From Cryobacterium glucosi (GTDB taxonomy: Bacteria > Actinomycetota > Actinomycetes > Actinomycetales > Microbacteriaceae): 64,000 bases of DNA. Each line of letters starts with the position of its first letter. Position 1 is the first letter of the stretch. The notes beneath the pieces were generated by a model. It saw nothing but the letters and a program-made list of their open reading frames with translations. It did no database searches and was not told the origin of the DNA. Where the stretch lies: assembly GCF_004402235.1 (NCBI RefSeq), contig NZ_SOFS01000015.1:124001-188000 (forward strand). Reading direction: 5' to 3'. Below, one piece after another: positions 27,186 through 36,867 of this stretch. Position numbers and translations under genes: made by a program.

Positions 27186-27453
27186 GTGGACTACTCTCCT
27201 CGTGGGATTGAGCTTTCCCGCCGCGGAAGATCCCGCGCTCGGGGTAGTGAGCGGGGGGACACGAGGCGCCAGACGTGCACCGATGCACCGTGGTCCGCTC
27301 TCTTTTTCCAACACTACTCCCCGGCAAGGGCCGGTCGGGGGGTTCTTCCGCCGCGTCTCTCGCCCGCGCGTTTAAAAGGACTCGCCTAGCACAGCCAAAC
27401 CCCGGTAATCCACTGCGGGGAGTGACGATCCTGAGAATTCTCAAACCTGGCGG

Positions 27454-28842
27454 CTAGAGCTTCTTTCCGGGGTTCAGCAGGCTGGCGGGGTCGAAAGCGA
27501 GCTTGACGCGGCGCTGCAGCTCCCGCACGGCGAGGCCGAGTTCGTCGTCGAGGTGCGCCTGCTTGAGCAGGCCGATCCCGTGTTCCCCCGACGCGGACCC
27601 ACCCAGCGTGACGGCGAGCTGGATCACCCGTTTGAACGCGCGGTGGGCGGCATCGACCTCCGCGGGCAGGTCGGGGTTGAAGCCGATCACCGGGTGCAGG
27701 TTCCCGTCGCCGAGGTGCCCTCCGGTGCTGATCGGAATCAAGAGTTCGCTGGAAATCTCCTGAAGGCCGGAGAGGAGCGCCTGCAGCTGCGACCGCGGAA
27801 CGGTCACGTCCTCGTTGAGGCTCGCACCGCGCGCGGCCTGCAGGGCCGGCTGGAGGAGGCGTCTCGCGCTCATCAGCTGGTCGAGGTGCGCGGCGTCGTG
27901 CGCGATGACGATCTCGCCCGCTCCCCCGGCCTCGAGGATGCGCGCGTATTCTGCGACGTCGTCGTCGGCCTGCCCCGCGGCATCCGACTGCACGAGGAGA
28001 AGTGCTGCAGCACCCTCCGGGAGCGTGGACGCGGGGTCGAAGGCGTTGATCGCGGTGATGCAGGATCCGTCGAGGAATTCGAGCACGCTCGGACGCCGGT
28101 TGTTCGTGACGATCAGTGCGGCGGCGGCGAGGGCCTCCGCGGTGGTCGAGAACGTCGCGGACACGCCGGAGGCCGGGGCAGGGGCAGGCAGCAGCCCGAC
28201 CGTGATCTCGGTGATGATCCCGAGGGTGCCCTCCGACCCGACGAGGAGCGCCGTCAGGTTGTACCCGGCGACACCCTTGATGGTGCGCTGCCCCGTGTGC
28301 ACGATGGAGCCGTCCGCGAGGACGACCGTGAGGCGGCGCACGAAGTTACCCGTCACGCCGTATTTGACGCACAGCATCCCGCCGGCGTTGGTGGCCACGT
28401 TGCCGCCGATCGTCGAGCCCTTCCACGAGCCGGGGTCCGGCGGGTAGAAGAGGCCGGCGGTCGCGGCGGCCCTGGCCAGGGCGTATGTGCGCACGCCGGC
28501 CTCGACCGTCGCGGTCTGGTCTGCCTTGTCGACGGAGACGATCCGGTTCATCCGGGTGAGGTTCACGACAATGGCTCCGGTGATCGCGTTCGCACCGCCG
28601 GCGAGTCCGGTGCGGGCACCCTGCGGCACGAGCGCAATGCCGTTGGCCGCTGCGAGGGTGACGACCGCCGCAACCTCGGCGGTGCTTTTGGGGAACACGA
28701 CGGCGAGGGGCTCCCCCGCAGCGGTGCCGTCCGACTGGTCCGTGAGATACGCATCGGTCGCCTGTCCGGTCACGAGCTGCACGGGCGGCAGTATCGTGGC
28801 GAGTTCGTCGAGGATCGTCTGCGGGGAAAGCGTTTCAGTCAC
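27454..28842 (-). CDS. FAD-linked oxidase, GlcD / D-lactate dehydrogenase family
   Basis: 462-residue flavoenzyme of the VAO/PCMH superfamily. The FAD-binding domain (about 1-225) has VPQGARTGLAGGANA, GSWKGSTIGGNVATNAGG and GSEGTLGIITE. The C-terminal FAD-oxidase domain has STGGHLGDGNLHPVI and SASGEHGIGLLK, conserved around the active site of GlcD and D-lactate dehydrogenases. It oxidises a D-2-hydroxy acid (glycolate or D-lactate) to the keto acid; which one is not decidable from sequence. Start GTG 28842 with AGAGG six bases before it. It is divergent from a GntR/FadR-family regulator 157 bp away, the likely controller. Confidence 0.88.
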   Translation of the reverse strand: MTETLSPQTILDELATILPPVQLVTGQATDAYLTDQSDGTAAGEPLAVVFPKSTAEVAAVVTLAAANGIALVPQGARTGLAGGANAITGAIVVNLTRMNRIVSVDKADQTATVEAGVRTYALARAAATAGLFYPPDPGSWKGSTIGGNVATNAGGMLCVKYGVTGNFVRRLTVVLADGSIVHTGQRTIKGVAGYNLTALLVGSEGTLGIITEITVGLLPAPAPASGVSATFSTTAEALAAAALIVTNNRRPSVLEFLDGSCITAINAFDPASTLPEGAAALLLVQSDAAGQADDDVAEYARILEAGGAGEIVIAHDAAHLDQLMSARRLLQPALQAARGASLNEDVTVPRSQLQALLSGLQEISSELLIPISTGGHLGDGNLHPVIGFNPDLPAEVDAAHRAFKRVIQLAVTLGGSASGEHGIGLLKQAHLDDELGLAVRELQRRVKLAFDPASLLNPGKKL

Positions 28843-28999
28843 GGGGGCCTCTGGGTCAGAGTGGACGAGCCGGCACCGGGCGAAAGGCCTGCGGCCCGGC
28901 GGTGGGTGTGCCTCAATCGGGGCGTTTGCCCAGTATATGAGGCGGTATATTCCGCAGCCGACTTGTAGTTATTGATGTATCTATGGCTAGGCTGGGGGT

Positions 29000-29668
29000 A
29001 TGCCGACCGAATCAGCCTCCCTCATGCCGGCCGGGGCCTCCGCCGTCGAGAGGGCCTACACGCACGTCGCGGACCTGATCATCTCGGGGTCCCTCCCTGC
29101 GAGCTCCTTCCTGACCGAGGGGGAGATCGCCGGAGCCCTCTCACTCAGCCGCACACCGGTGCGCGAAGCCTTCCTCGCGCTCGAGGCCCGCGGGCTGATC
29201 CGGCTCTTCCCGAAAAAGGGCGCCGTCGTCACCGCGCTCGACGAGGCGGAGACCGCCGAGTTGCTCCAGGTGCGCATCATGCTCGAGACGACCGCCGTCC
29301 GGCTCCTGGGCGAACGCGAGGGCGGGACAGGCGCGGTGGACACCGACCTCGCCGCCCTGATCGAGATCCAGGCGGATGCCGCTGCGAGCGGTGACCTGCT
29401 CACCTTCGCCAGGGCAGACCACCGCTTCCACTCCCGGATCGTGGACGAGAACCGCAACCGGGTGATCGACGGTTTCTACGCCCAGCTCGGCCCGAGGCTC
29501 GAACGCCTCACCCACCGGGTCGCTTCCCGGGACCCCCGCAACCTCGAACGCCTTCTCGCCGAGCACCGCACCCTGGCCGGTCACGTGTCCAGCGGAGACA
29601 CCGCAGCGTACGACCGTGCCCTCCGCGAACATGTCGAGGCCGGGCATTTCTCCACCAGGGTCGCCTGA
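29000..29668 (+). CDS. GntR-family regulator, FadR/FCD subfamily
   Basis: 222 aa. The N-terminal winged helix (about 17-80) contains LPASSFLTEGEIAGALSLSR then TPVREAFLALEARGLI. The C-terminal FCD ligand domain has the metal/ligand residues in RADHRFHSRIVDENRN and the C-terminal REHVEAGHF histidine. FCD regulators typically sense organic acids. It is divergent from the GlcD-like oxidase, pointing to control by lactate or glycolate, and 61 bp upstream of an MFS gene with the same direction. ATG 29000 is taken; no strong ribosome site is separable from the GGGGG run. The divergent gap carries a repeated GTATAT motif around 28934-28956. Confidence 0.88.
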   Translation: MPTESASLMPAGASAVERAYTHVADLIISGSLPASSFLTEGEIAGALSLSRTPVREAFLALEARGLIRLFPKKGAVVTALDEAETAELLQVRIMLETTAVRLLGEREGGTGAVDTDLAALIEIQADAAASGDLLTFARADHRFHSRIVDENRNRVIDGFYAQLGPRLERLTHRVASRDPRNLERLLAEHRTLAGHVSSGDTAAYDRALREHVEAGHFSTRVA

Positions 29669-29729
29669 CCGCCACGGTCCCCTGACCACCACCACCACCG
29701 TCCATCCCCGATCGCGTTCCGAAAGTCCG

Positions 29730-30920
29730 ATGATTCCCCGTACCATTCCCGCCTGGCTCCGCGCAGCACCCGCCATCTTCGTCATGGCCTGGGGCGGCAA
29801 CCACTTCACCCCGCTGCTGCACATGTACGAGGCGCTCGGCCACTACACGACCGTGATGGCGGATGTCTTCCTCGGGGCGTACGTCGTCGGCCTGATTCCC
29901 GGGCTCCTCCTCGCCGGGGCGCTCTCGGACCGGTATGGACGCAAGCCCCTCGCGATCGCGGGCGTGATCACGGGACTCGTGGCCAGCATCCTTCTCGGTT
30001 TCGGTTTCTCGAGCACGGTCATGCTGTGCCTCGGCCGCTTCCTGGCCGGGCTGAGCGTGGGCGTTGCGATGTCGGTCGGAACGGCGTGGCTCAAGGAACT
30101 CTCCGCCGCGCCGTTCGACAAGCGCGCTGACACGGTGGCAGGCGCCCGGCGCCCGGCACTGACCCTCACCCTCGGCTTCGGACTCGGTGCCGGCGTCGCC
30201 GGCGCACTCGCCCAGTGGGGCCCGATGCCGACGCTCGCCCCCTACCTCGTCCACATCGTGCTGAGCCTTGCCGTACTGCCCCTGCTCGTCACGACGCCGG
30301 AGACCGTGCCGCGCTATCGGGCGCACCGCCCGTTCTGGCGTGACCTTGCGGTTCCTCTCGCCGGGCATCGCCGCTTCCTGCGCGTCATCGCGCCCTCAGC
30401 GCCCTGGGTCTTCGGCGCGGCCGGGATCGCGTACGCGATCATGCCGAAGCTCGTCGACACCCAGCTCGGCGAGTTCAACCTCGCATACGCGACCCTGCTC
30501 ACGGTCGTCACCCTCGGTACGGGGGCCCTGGTCCAGCCGCAGGTCGCCCGGATCAACACACGCACCAACGGGCGAGCGCTCGTCGTCGGCATGGGCATGA
30601 TGCTCGTCGGCATCCTGCTCTCCATCTGCGCCGCGGCGACCCTGTCCCCGATCGTCGCCCTCGTCACGGCGATCGTGCTCGGCGCCGCGTACGGCGTGTG
30701 CGTCGTCGCGGGCCTCGTCGAGGTGCAGCGCATCTCCACCCCTGCCGACCTCGCCGGCATCACGGGCGTGTACTACAGCCTCACCTACCTCGGGTTCCTG
30801 CTGCCGGTCCTCTTCGCGGCGCTCAACGCCGTCGCGAGCTACACCCTGCTGATGTCCCTGCTCGGTGTCGTCTGCGCGGCGTCCCTCGCCGTCGTGGCCT
30901 GGGGCATCCGCCGCGTCTAG
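29730..30920 (+). CDS. MFS transporter
   Basis: 396-residue carrier with about twelve hydrophobic helices starting IPRTIPAWLRAAPAIFVMAW. The motif A loop GALSDRYGRKPLAIAG after helix 2 is intact. Substrate unknown. The start is ATG 29730; the upstream in-frame extension to 29616 overlaps the GntR gene and is not protein-like. It is probably co-transcribed with the GntR regulator and so may move the hydroxy acid metabolised by the divergent FAD oxidase, or export a toxic analogue. Its stop overlaps the stop of the convergent TetR gene by four bases. Confidence 0.85.
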   Translation: MIPRTIPAWLRAAPAIFVMAWGGNHFTPLLHMYEALGHYTTVMADVFLGAYVVGLIPGLLLAGALSDRYGRKPLAIAGVITGLVASILLGFGFSSTVMLCLGRFLAGLSVGVAMSVGTAWLKELSAAPFDKRADTVAGARRPALTLTLGFGLGAGVAGALAQWGPMPTLAPYLVHIVLSLAVLPLLVTTPETVPRYRAHRPFWRDLAVPLAGHRRFLRVIAPSAPWVFGAAGIAYAIMPKLVDTQLGEFNLAYATLLTVVTLGTGALVQPQVARINTRTNGRALVVGMGMMLVGILLSICAAATLSPIVALVTAIVLGAAYGVCVVAGLVEVQRISTPADLAGITGVYYSLTYLGFLLPVLFAALNAVASYTLLMSLLGVVCAASLAVVAWGIRRV

Positions 30921-31576
30921 CCCCGCCCGGGTAAAGGGGCGCTGAGGTACGGCGTGAGGACGGCGCGCAGGTAGCGCGTCCCGCCGGTGGAATCTGCAGT
31001 GGAATCCGAAGGCCCTCCGGTGTCCGCCCCGTCGAGCTCCTCGAAGGCGAACCAGGACTCGGCGAGGATCCAGAGCGCCCGCACGAGGTCATCGAGCTCC
31101 CGATCGCCGAGCGGGCGGATCTCGCCGTGTTCACGCCAGCCCCTGGCGATCTCGCTGAACCTGACGAGGCGCCGGGCGCGCACGAGCCGGTAGTGTTCGG
31201 CGAGCACCGGGTCCGCGTGCAGCAGGCCGAAGAGGTCGCGGGCCAGGAACGCGTACTGCCGCGTCAGCGCGACACCGGCACCGAGGCGGTCGAGTACCTG
31301 CTCGGGGTCCAGGCGTTCAGGCCCGTCCCCTCCCCCGGCAGCGGATGCCTCCCAGAGAGATTCATAGGCCGTCACGCGCTGGGCATGCAGCTCGCGCACG
31401 ATCTCGTCCTTGCCGCCGAACCAGTAGTACAGGTTGCCCGGGCTGATTCCGGCGGCCGCCGCGATCGCGTTGGTGGTCACGGCGGCGGTGCCGCGTTCGT
31501 TGAAGAGGCCGAGGGCGACGAAGAGGATCCTGGCCCTGGTCTCCCCCGCCGTCACCGTGGTCGGGACCCGGCTCAC
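30917..31576 (-). CDS. TetR-family repressor of the upstream nitroreductase gene
   Basis: 219 aa. The N-terminal HTH (about 10-57) has TRARILFVALGLFNERGTAA and AAAAGISPGNLYYWFGGKDE. The C-terminal ligand domain is all-helical and ends in a Pro/Gly tail. Start GTG 31576 overlaps the stop of the nitroreductase gene (GTGA), so the regulator is translated from the same mRNA. Together with the 22-bp palindrome just upstream of that operon (32814-32835), this argues for autoregulation of a two-gene unit induced by an electrophile, nitro compound or flavin-type ligand. The ligand is not identifiable. Confidence 0.87.
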   Translation of the reverse strand: MSRVPTTVTAGETRARILFVALGLFNERGTAAVTTNAIAAAAGISPGNLYYWFGGKDEIVRELHAQRVTAYESLWEASAAGGGDGPERLDPEQVLDRLGAGVALTRQYAFLARDLFGLLHADPVLAEHYRLVRARRLVRFSEIARGWREHGEIRPLGDRELDDLVRALWILAESWFAFEELDGADTGGPSDSTADSTGGTRYLRAVLTPYLSAPLPGRG

Positions 31577-32808
31577 GAAAGCACGACTTCCCGCGCGGGG
31601 CGTCGAGGGCTCGGCAGGGCCGAGCCGGTCGGATGTCCGATCCGGAAGGTCATGATCGCGTGGCGGCCGGCGGGCAGGAGCGCGGCCAGCGCGTCGCCGA
31701 AGTCCGGGTTGAGGCCCGTCGAGCGTTCCCTGTCGATCCGTTCCGGAAGCTGGCAGAGCGGTTGGGCGCTCACCCCGTCGACCGTCATGCTCAGGTGCAG
31801 GCGCTGCCAGGCCCTGCCGACGGCGAGACGCTCGCCGGTGTCGAGCGGGTCGCGCACGACGAGCGCTCCGAAGGCCGCGGCCGTGGGGACCTGGCTGTCC
31901 CTGGTGCCGGCGAGCCAGCCCGCGTTGTTCTGGGCCGTCGAAACGGGAATGACCTTCGAAACGGCCCTGATGAATTCCGACTGCCCGGACGGGTCGATCG
32001 TGATGCCGTCTTTCTTCGACTGGATCTCGTGCCAGTCGGTGCGGTACCAGGCGGCGTCGTCCGCCACCTGTTGCGGGTCTGCGATGATCGCCTCGGTCGC
32101 GCGGACGGTCAGGGCACCGAACGCATTCTTCTCCGCGGGGTCCGAGAACCAGACGAGTTCGGCGACGGTCTCGTCGATGAGTCCGCTGAGCCGTGCCAGC
32201 TCCGCGGCGCTCACGGGCCGCGTGAGGTCATAGGAGTTGCGGTCGGTGTGTCGGGATGCGATCGCGGTGAACAGCGGTGAGACGGATGCCTCCGCCGCCT
32301 GAAGGTCGATCCGTGCGACGTGTGTGGGGTCCGCGGGGTCCGGCAGCAGGGTGACGGCGGCCTTCTTCCCGTTCGCGGGTGCCGCGACGACGATGTTCTC
32401 GATCGCGCACCCGAGCGAGACGTCCATCTCCCGGAGCAGCGGGTCCATCGTCCCGAGGTTCCTGGTCGTGTCAGCGAAGACGTCGATCCGGTTGTCGGCG
32501 ACCCTGAACTGCCAGGGTTGGGCGTTGTGCGCGTTCGCGGCGAGCACGGCGGCCCGAACGAGGCCGAGGGCGTCATGCGCCTCCGGGCCGGCCTGCGCCC
32601 ATGCGGCGAATGCCTCGCCTGTCCCGCTCGCGAACACGCCACCGTCGACCGCGCGCCAGGTGAGGCCTGCGGCGCCGGCGATCGCGATCGTCCCCAGGCC
32701 GATGCCGGCGACCTTGAGGAACGAACGCCGGGTCGACGTCCGCCCCTTCTTGTCGTACCGGCCTTTCGGCTCGTTCCGGTCGTTCCTGGGTGTCCTGTCG
32801 GGCGTCAT
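31573..32808 (-). CDS. Tat-exported Acg/nitroreductase-family flavoprotein
   Basis: 411 aa. A twin-arginine signal (STRRSFLKVAGIG, residues 25-37, followed by a hydrophobic segment) precedes a large nitroreductase-like domain of the mycobacterial Acg type. Landmarks are AANAHNAQPWQFRV near the FMN phosphate site, ASRHTDRNSYDLTRP and the C-terminal LPAGRHAIMTFRIGHPTG. Acg proteins bind FMN but form a degenerate dimer-like single chain and may sequester flavin or act on nitroaromatics. The exported location is unusual for nitroreductases. ATG 32808 has GGGAG very close to it. It is followed by its likely regulator (TetR) with overlapping codons. Confidence 0.82.
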   Translation of the reverse strand: MTPDRTPRNDRNEPKGRYDKKGRTSTRRSFLKVAGIGLGTIAIAGAAGLTWRAVDGGVFASGTGEAFAAWAQAGPEAHDALGLVRAAVLAANAHNAQPWQFRVADNRIDVFADTTRNLGTMDPLLREMDVSLGCAIENIVVAAPANGKKAAVTLLPDPADPTHVARIDLQAAEASVSPLFTAIASRHTDRNSYDLTRPVSAAELARLSGLIDETVAELVWFSDPAEKNAFGALTVRATEAIIADPQQVADDAAWYRTDWHEIQSKKDGITIDPSGQSEFIRAVSKVIPVSTAQNNAGWLAGTRDSQVPTAAAFGALVVRDPLDTGERLAVGRAWQRLHLSMTVDGVSAQPLCQLPERIDRERSTGLNPDFGDALAALLPAGRHAIMTFRIGHPTGSALPSPRRPAREVVLS

Positions 32809-32813
32809 ACTCC

Positions 32814-32835
32814 CATTAGAGTCTTTACTCTAATG
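32814..32835. promoter_or_regulatory. Perfect 22-bp inverted repeat, probable TetR operator
   Basis: Nine-base arms CATTAGAGT and ACTCTAATG separated by CTTT, ending only five bases before the nitroreductase ATG. TetR-family autoregulatory operators have this size and position; the regulator is the second gene of the operon. Repressor binding here would block the promoter or the start site. Confidence 0.75.
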
Positions 32836-32872
32836 TTTGTCGAGCCCGGCGGTCATCAGGCGAGCCCGGCAG

Positions 32873-33559
32873 TCAGGCGAGTTCGGTGAGTCGTCCGGCC
32901 TTGATGTGCAGGCGGCGCTGGGCGCGCCTGGCGACGGCACTGTCGTGCGTGACCACGATCAGGGTGAGGCCCTGTGCCCGCCAGAGCCCCTCGAGCAGGT
33001 CCATGATCTCGTCCCTGGTCTCCTCGTCGAGGTTGCCGGTCGGCTCGTCGGCGAGGAGCACGGTCGGGTCCTTGACGAGTGCCCTCGCGATCGCGACCCG
33101 CTGTTGCTGGCCGCCCGAGAGTTCGGCGGGAAGGTGGCCGAGGCGGTCCCCGAGGCCGACGGCCTCGAGGGCGGCCGCCGAGCGCTCCCGGCGCGCGGCG
33201 TTCGTCCCGCCGAGCGGCGCGAGCGCCGTCTCGACATTCTCCTGGGCGGTCAGCGTCGGGATCAGGTTGAAGCCCTGGAACACGAAGCCGATCTCGGTGG
33301 CGCGGATGCGACCGAGCTGGGAGTCCCCGAGGCTCGACAGGTTCGAACTGCCGAGGTGCTCCGTCTCGAGCAACACGGATCCGGAACTCGGGCGGTCAAG
33401 TGCCCCGAGCATCTGCAGGAGGGTCGACTTGCCGCCACCGGTCGGCCCCTGGATCGCGACCATCTGGCCATCGGGGATCGAAACGGTGACGTCCTGCAGC
33501 GCGGTCACCGAGCGCTTGCCCTGGTCATACTTTTTGGTGACATTCGTCAGCTGGTACAT
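32873..33559 (-). CDS. ABC transporter ATP-binding protein (MacB/LolD type)
   Basis: 228 aa. Walker [10 protein letters not shown] (39-47), Q-loop [17 protein letters not shown], signature [15 protein letters not shown], Walker [14 protein letters not shown] and the switch His in VVTHD are all present. The [11 protein letters not shown]-loop context is typical of the MacB/LolCDE/FtsE group that works with FtsX-like permeases. It lies 67 bp downstream of such a permease on the same strand. The pair likely exports or extracts a lipid, peptide or toxic compound, or acts as a mechanotransmitter. AAGGAA precedes ATG 33559. Confidence 0.93.
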   Translation of the reverse strand: MYQLTNVTKKYDQGKRSVTALQDVTVSIPDGQMVAIQGPTGGGKSTLLQMLGALDRPSSGSVLLETEHLGSSNLSSLGDSQLGRIRATEIGFVFQGFNLIPTLTAQENVETALAPLGGTNAARRERSAAALEAVGLGDRLGHLPAELSGGQQQRVAIARALVKDPTVLLADEPTGNLDEETRDEIMDLLEGLWRAQGLTLIVVTHDSAVARRAQRRLHIKAGRLTELA

Positions 33560-33626
33560 GGTCTGGTTCCTTCTGGAAGCTGAAAGTGAGAATCGGAGCG
33601 AATCGAATCGGGTGACGCAGGCAGTG

Positions 33627-35162
33627 CTACGCGATGCTGCGCAGGGCTTCCGCCGGCCGGAGCCGGGAGGCTCGCCACCCCCCGATCACTCCGGCGAGCA
33701 GGCCGCCGAGAACGGCGAGTCCGACCGCGATCAGGATCACGGATACCGTGACGGGCGCCGTCAGGACGATGTTCGACTGGGTGGCCGCCTGGGTTGCGGC
33801 ACCGAATCCGCCACCGCCAGGGCCGAAGCCTGCGCCTCCCGCACCTCCCGCGCCGCCGGCGGCCCCGGCCCCGCGGCCCACCGCCTGCACGGCCGTCGAG
33901 GCCCCTGCGGTCAACGTCGGGGCGATGATGTTGATCACGAGGATCCCGGCGAGCCCGACGGCGATCCCGACGACGCCGCCGATCAGGCCCTGCACGAGCG
34001 ATTCGCCGCCGACCTGGCGCACGATCCGGCCGTTGGACCACCCGATCGCCTTGAGCGTTCCGAACTCACGGGTGCGCCGGGTGACCCCGGAGATCGTGAA
34101 GAGGATCGCGATCAGGAACGCCGCTGCGAGGACGATCAGGGAGAGCCACAACCCGAGGTTGGAGACGAGGCTCGATGCGCTCGCGAGCGACCCGGATACG
34201 CTCGACGCGAGGTCCGCCTGGGTCTTGACGGTCGCTGCGGGCAGTGCGGTCCTGATGTCCGCCTGGACCTGGTTGATGTCCGTCGACGACGCCGCCTGCA
34301 CGTAGATGTTGGAGACCTGGCCCGGCAGGGCCGCGAGGGACTGGGCGACGTCGAGCGGAATGTAGACATTGGCCGCGGTCGCGCTGTCCGCGGTCGCCGC
34401 GGAGACCAGCCCGACGATGCTGAAGTCGGTGCCCGCGATAACGACGGTGCCGCCGACGGCGAGGGAGGCGGTCGTCGCGTAGCTCGCGTCGAGGACGGCG
34501 ACGTTCGCACCGGCATCCGTGCTCGCGAGCGAGCGCCCGGCTGTGAGCGTCACGGCGGAGAGCGGGCCGACGGCTGCGTCGGCCGGGTTCAGCCCGAGCA
34601 CGGTGAAGGAGTCGACGCTGAACGAGCTGCCGCCCGCACCGTCGGGGCCGCCCGTCGGCGGCGTCTCAGCGCTCTGGCCTGACGGAGCGCCCTGGCCGGT
34701 CGATGGCCGGGTGGCGCCCTGGCTGCGGGTCGGGAGGGCGCCGCTGAAGGTGGAGTTGCTCAGCAGGAGCGTCGCAGCGGCCGCACTGACGTTCGGAACC
34801 GCGCGCACCGAGTCGAGACCGGTCGAGGCGAAAGTCTCCGTCCCGCGTTCAGCCGTGAGCCTGCTGCGGCTGATCGTCGTGGTTCCGTCCGCTGCGGCAC
34901 CGTCCGCCGAACCGAAGTCGAAGCGTTGGGGCGCGCCGTTTCCGGTGCCCGGCGTCGCGGCGGCAGCAGGGGCCTGGCTCACGGTGATGTCGGTGCCGAC
35001 GCCGTACACGGACTCGAGAACGGATGCCTGGGCGAGCTGGACTCCGCTCGACACCGAGTTGACGATGATGACCAGCGCGATGGCGAGGGCCATGCCGATC
35101 GCGACGATGGCGGTCTGCTTGCGACGGCCCGCAAGTTCCCGACGCAGGTAGGTATAGAACAT
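33627..35162 (-). CDS. MacB/FtsX-family ABC transporter permease
   Basis: 511 aa from ATG 35162 (GGAG five bases upstream). It has TM1 (about 17-38), then a large extracytoplasmic MacB-PCD-type domain (about 45-330) containing low-complexity Ser/Gly/Thr stretches. A C-terminal FtsX domain follows with three helices (about 345-365, 400-425, 475-500) and the coupling helix [20 protein letters not shown]. Between the last two helices is an unusual Gly-Ala-rich insert ([20 protein letters not shown]). The domain architecture matches MacB-like permeases without fused ATPase; its ATPase is the next gene. There is no adaptor (MacA) or two-component gene nearby. Confidence 0.9.
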   Translation of the reverse strand: MFYTYLRRELAGRRKQTAIVAIGMALAIALVIIVNSVSSGVQLAQASVLESVYGVGTDITVSQAPAAAATPGTGNGAPQRFDFGSADGAAADGTTTISRSRLTAERGTETFASTGLDSVRAVPNVSAAAATLLLSNSTFSGALPTRSQGATRPSTGQGAPSGQSAETPPTGGPDGAGGSSFSVDSFTVLGLNPADAAVGPLSAVTLTAGRSLASTDAGANVAVLDASYATTASLAVGGTVVIAGTDFSIVGLVSAATADSATAANVYIPLDVAQSLAALPGQVSNIYVQAASSTDINQVQADIRTALPAATVKTQADLASSVSGSLASASSLVSNLGLWLSLIVLAAAFLIAILFTISGVTRRTREFGTLKAIGWSNGRIVRQVGGESLVQGLIGGVVGIAVGLAGILVINIIAPTLTAGASTAVQAVGRGAGAAGGAGGAGGAGFGPGGGGFGAATQAATQSNIVLTAPVTVSVILIAVGLAVLGGLLAGVIGGWRASRLRPAEALRSIA

Positions 35163-35361
35163 GAGTCTCCGGTTCCGGGGACTCTCCGTGGGGCCCACCG
35201 GGATCGAAGTTATGGATCAGGGCTTTCCGGACGCTATCACTTTCCTGTGAATACGCCGTCAAATGACAGTTCTGCCCCATGAACATCGGCTGGGCACTGG
35301 TGTTTCCAAGCTGATCAGGATGTCTGCGGGCCACACTCTGCCGCTGGCGTACGCTGGCGGC

Positions 35362-36867
35362 ATGACTGGGAATGGCCTCGGATCCGCAGTGCCCGAAGAT
35401 GTGAGCTCCTGGGCCGCCCGCCAGCGCTGGTTCGCGGACACGGGCCGCCCGGTGGCGCTGGCGCGCGTGGGCGGCTGGTCGCTGCCCTCCGGCGAGCCGG
35501 GGGTGCTGATCCGCACCGACTGCGTCGTCGACGCCGGCGACCCTCGCCGGACGGTCTACCAGCTTCCCGTGACCGAGCGGGAGGTGGCTCTCCCTGGCGG
35601 CGAGGCGGCCCTCATCACGACCCTTACCGGAGCGGACGGGCGGCGAAAGTTCGTCTATGACGCTCCGGCGGATCCGGCCTATGCGCGGGCGCTGCTCCTG
35701 TTGATCCTGCGTCGCGGCACGTCAGGCCCTGGTGCAGACGGATGCTCGGTCGCGGAAGGCGAGACCTTTCCCAACGGCCTCGCCGGCGGTGTACCCGGAG
35801 GTGTACCCGGCGACGGAGTCGCGCCGGAGGGTGTCGAGCCGACCGTCGTGTCGAGTCACGTGCTCCGGGGAGAGCAGTCCAACACCTCGATCATCTACGA
35901 ACTCGCGGGTCCTGACGGTCGCGCACTCACTCCCGTGATCTGCAAGGTCTTCCGGGCGCTCCACCACGGCGACAACCCCGACGTCACCGTGCAGTCCGCA
36001 CTCGCCCGCGCCGGCTCGCACTTCGTTCCCCTTCCCGTCGGTTGCATCGTCGGGGACTGGGCGGACCCCCGCGCGCCTGGCGGCACCGCGCGCGGCCACC
36101 TCGCTTTCGCCCAGGAGTTCCTGCCCGGCGTCGAAGACGCCTGGCGGGTGGTACTCAGTGCGGCACGGAGAAACGAGGACTTCACTGCGCGGGCGCGGAG
36201 CCTCGGCGTCGCGACCGCGGCAGTCCACGCCGACCTCGCTGACGCGATGCCGACGGCGGAGCCGACCGCTGAGGTCGTCGGCACGGTCCTCGACGGCCTG
36301 CGCGCCCGCGCCCGGCGCGCGATCGCGGAGGTGCCTGCACTCGACCGGTACGCCCCGGCGATCGAGGCGGTGTTCGCCGCAGCGGCCGAGGTGTCCTGGC
36401 CGAGGCTGCAGCGCATCCACGGGGACCTGCACCTCGGCCAGGTGCTGCTCGTTCCGGGCAGGGGCTGGGTGCTCGTCGATTTCGAGGGCGAACCGCTCAC
36501 TCCTCTCGAGGACCGGACCCGTGTCGACGTGCCCTGGCGGGATGTCGCCGGGATGCTGAGGTCGTTCTCCTACGCGGCCGGAACCGTGGCGCGGGAAGCT
36601 CCGGAGCGGACCGGTGTCGTCACCGGGTGGGCACAGGCCTGCCGTCGGGCGTTCCTTGCCGGGTACAGCGAACGTTCCGGCAGGAGCCTCGGAGAGCAAC
36701 GCCCGCTGCTCGGCGCCTTCGAACTCGACAAGGCTCTCTACGAGGTCGTCTACGAAAAACTCAATCGGCCCGACTGGCTGCCGATCCCCCTCGCAGCGAT
36801 CGACGCCCTGCTCGCCCCCGTCCCCGTTCCCGTTCCCGTCCCCGCCGCCGTTCGCGAAAGCGGGTGA
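35362..36867 (+). CDS. mak: Maltokinase-like phosphotransferase
   Basis: 501 aa from ATG 35362 (MTGNGLGSAVPED); the frame extends to 35263 but the maltokinase-type start WAARQRWFADTGRP is close to this ATG. The C-terminal kinase lobe has the catalytic loop IHGDLHLGQVL, the DFxGEP motif (VLVDFEGEPLTPLEDRT) and ARVDVPWRDVAGMLRSFSYA-like family signature. Mak phosphorylates maltose to maltose-1-phosphate for GlgE alpha-glucan synthesis. Typical partners (treS, glgE, glgB) are not adjacent. A Gly-Val-Pro-rich insert (GLAGGVPGGVPGDGVAPEG) lies between the lobes, and the tail is a PV repeat. Start-site uncertain by about 30 codons. Confidence 0.85.
   Translation: MTGNGLGSAVPEDVSSWAARQRWFADTGRPVALARVGGWSLPSGEPGVLIRTDCVVDAGDPRRTVYQLPVTEREVALPGGEAALITTLTGADGRRKFVYDAPADPAYARALLLLILRRGTSGPGADGCSVAEGETFPNGLAGGVPGGVPGDGVAPEGVEPTVVSSHVLRGEQSNTSIIYELAGPDGRALTPVICKVFRALHHGDNPDVTVQSALARAGSHFVPLPVGCIVGDWADPRAPGGTARGHLAFAQEFLPGVEDAWRVVLSAARRNEDFTARARSLGVATAAVHADLADAMPTAEPTAEVVGTVLDGLRARARRAIAEVPALDRYAPAIEAVFAAAAEVSWPRLQRIHGDLHLGQVLLVPGRGWVLVDFEGEPLTPLEDRTRVDVPWRDVAGMLRSFSYAAGTVAREAPERTGVVTGWAQACRRAFLAGYSERSGRSLGEQRPLLGAFELDKALYEVVYEKLNRPDWLPIPLAAIDALLAPVPVPVPVPAAVRESG

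Noticed and set aside
24930-27389. 819-codon plus-strand frame
   Set aside because: Antisense shadow of pflB; Val/Glu/Arg-rich translation with no recognisable domain, while pflB is intact.
31573-32808. Ordinary cytoplasmic nitroreductase
   Set aside because: The N-terminus has an RRSFLK Tat motif followed by a hydrophobic segment, and the length is that of the Acg-like family.
32814-32835. Hairpin as transcription terminator
   Set aside because: Position directly before a start codon and a TetR gene in the operon favour an operator.
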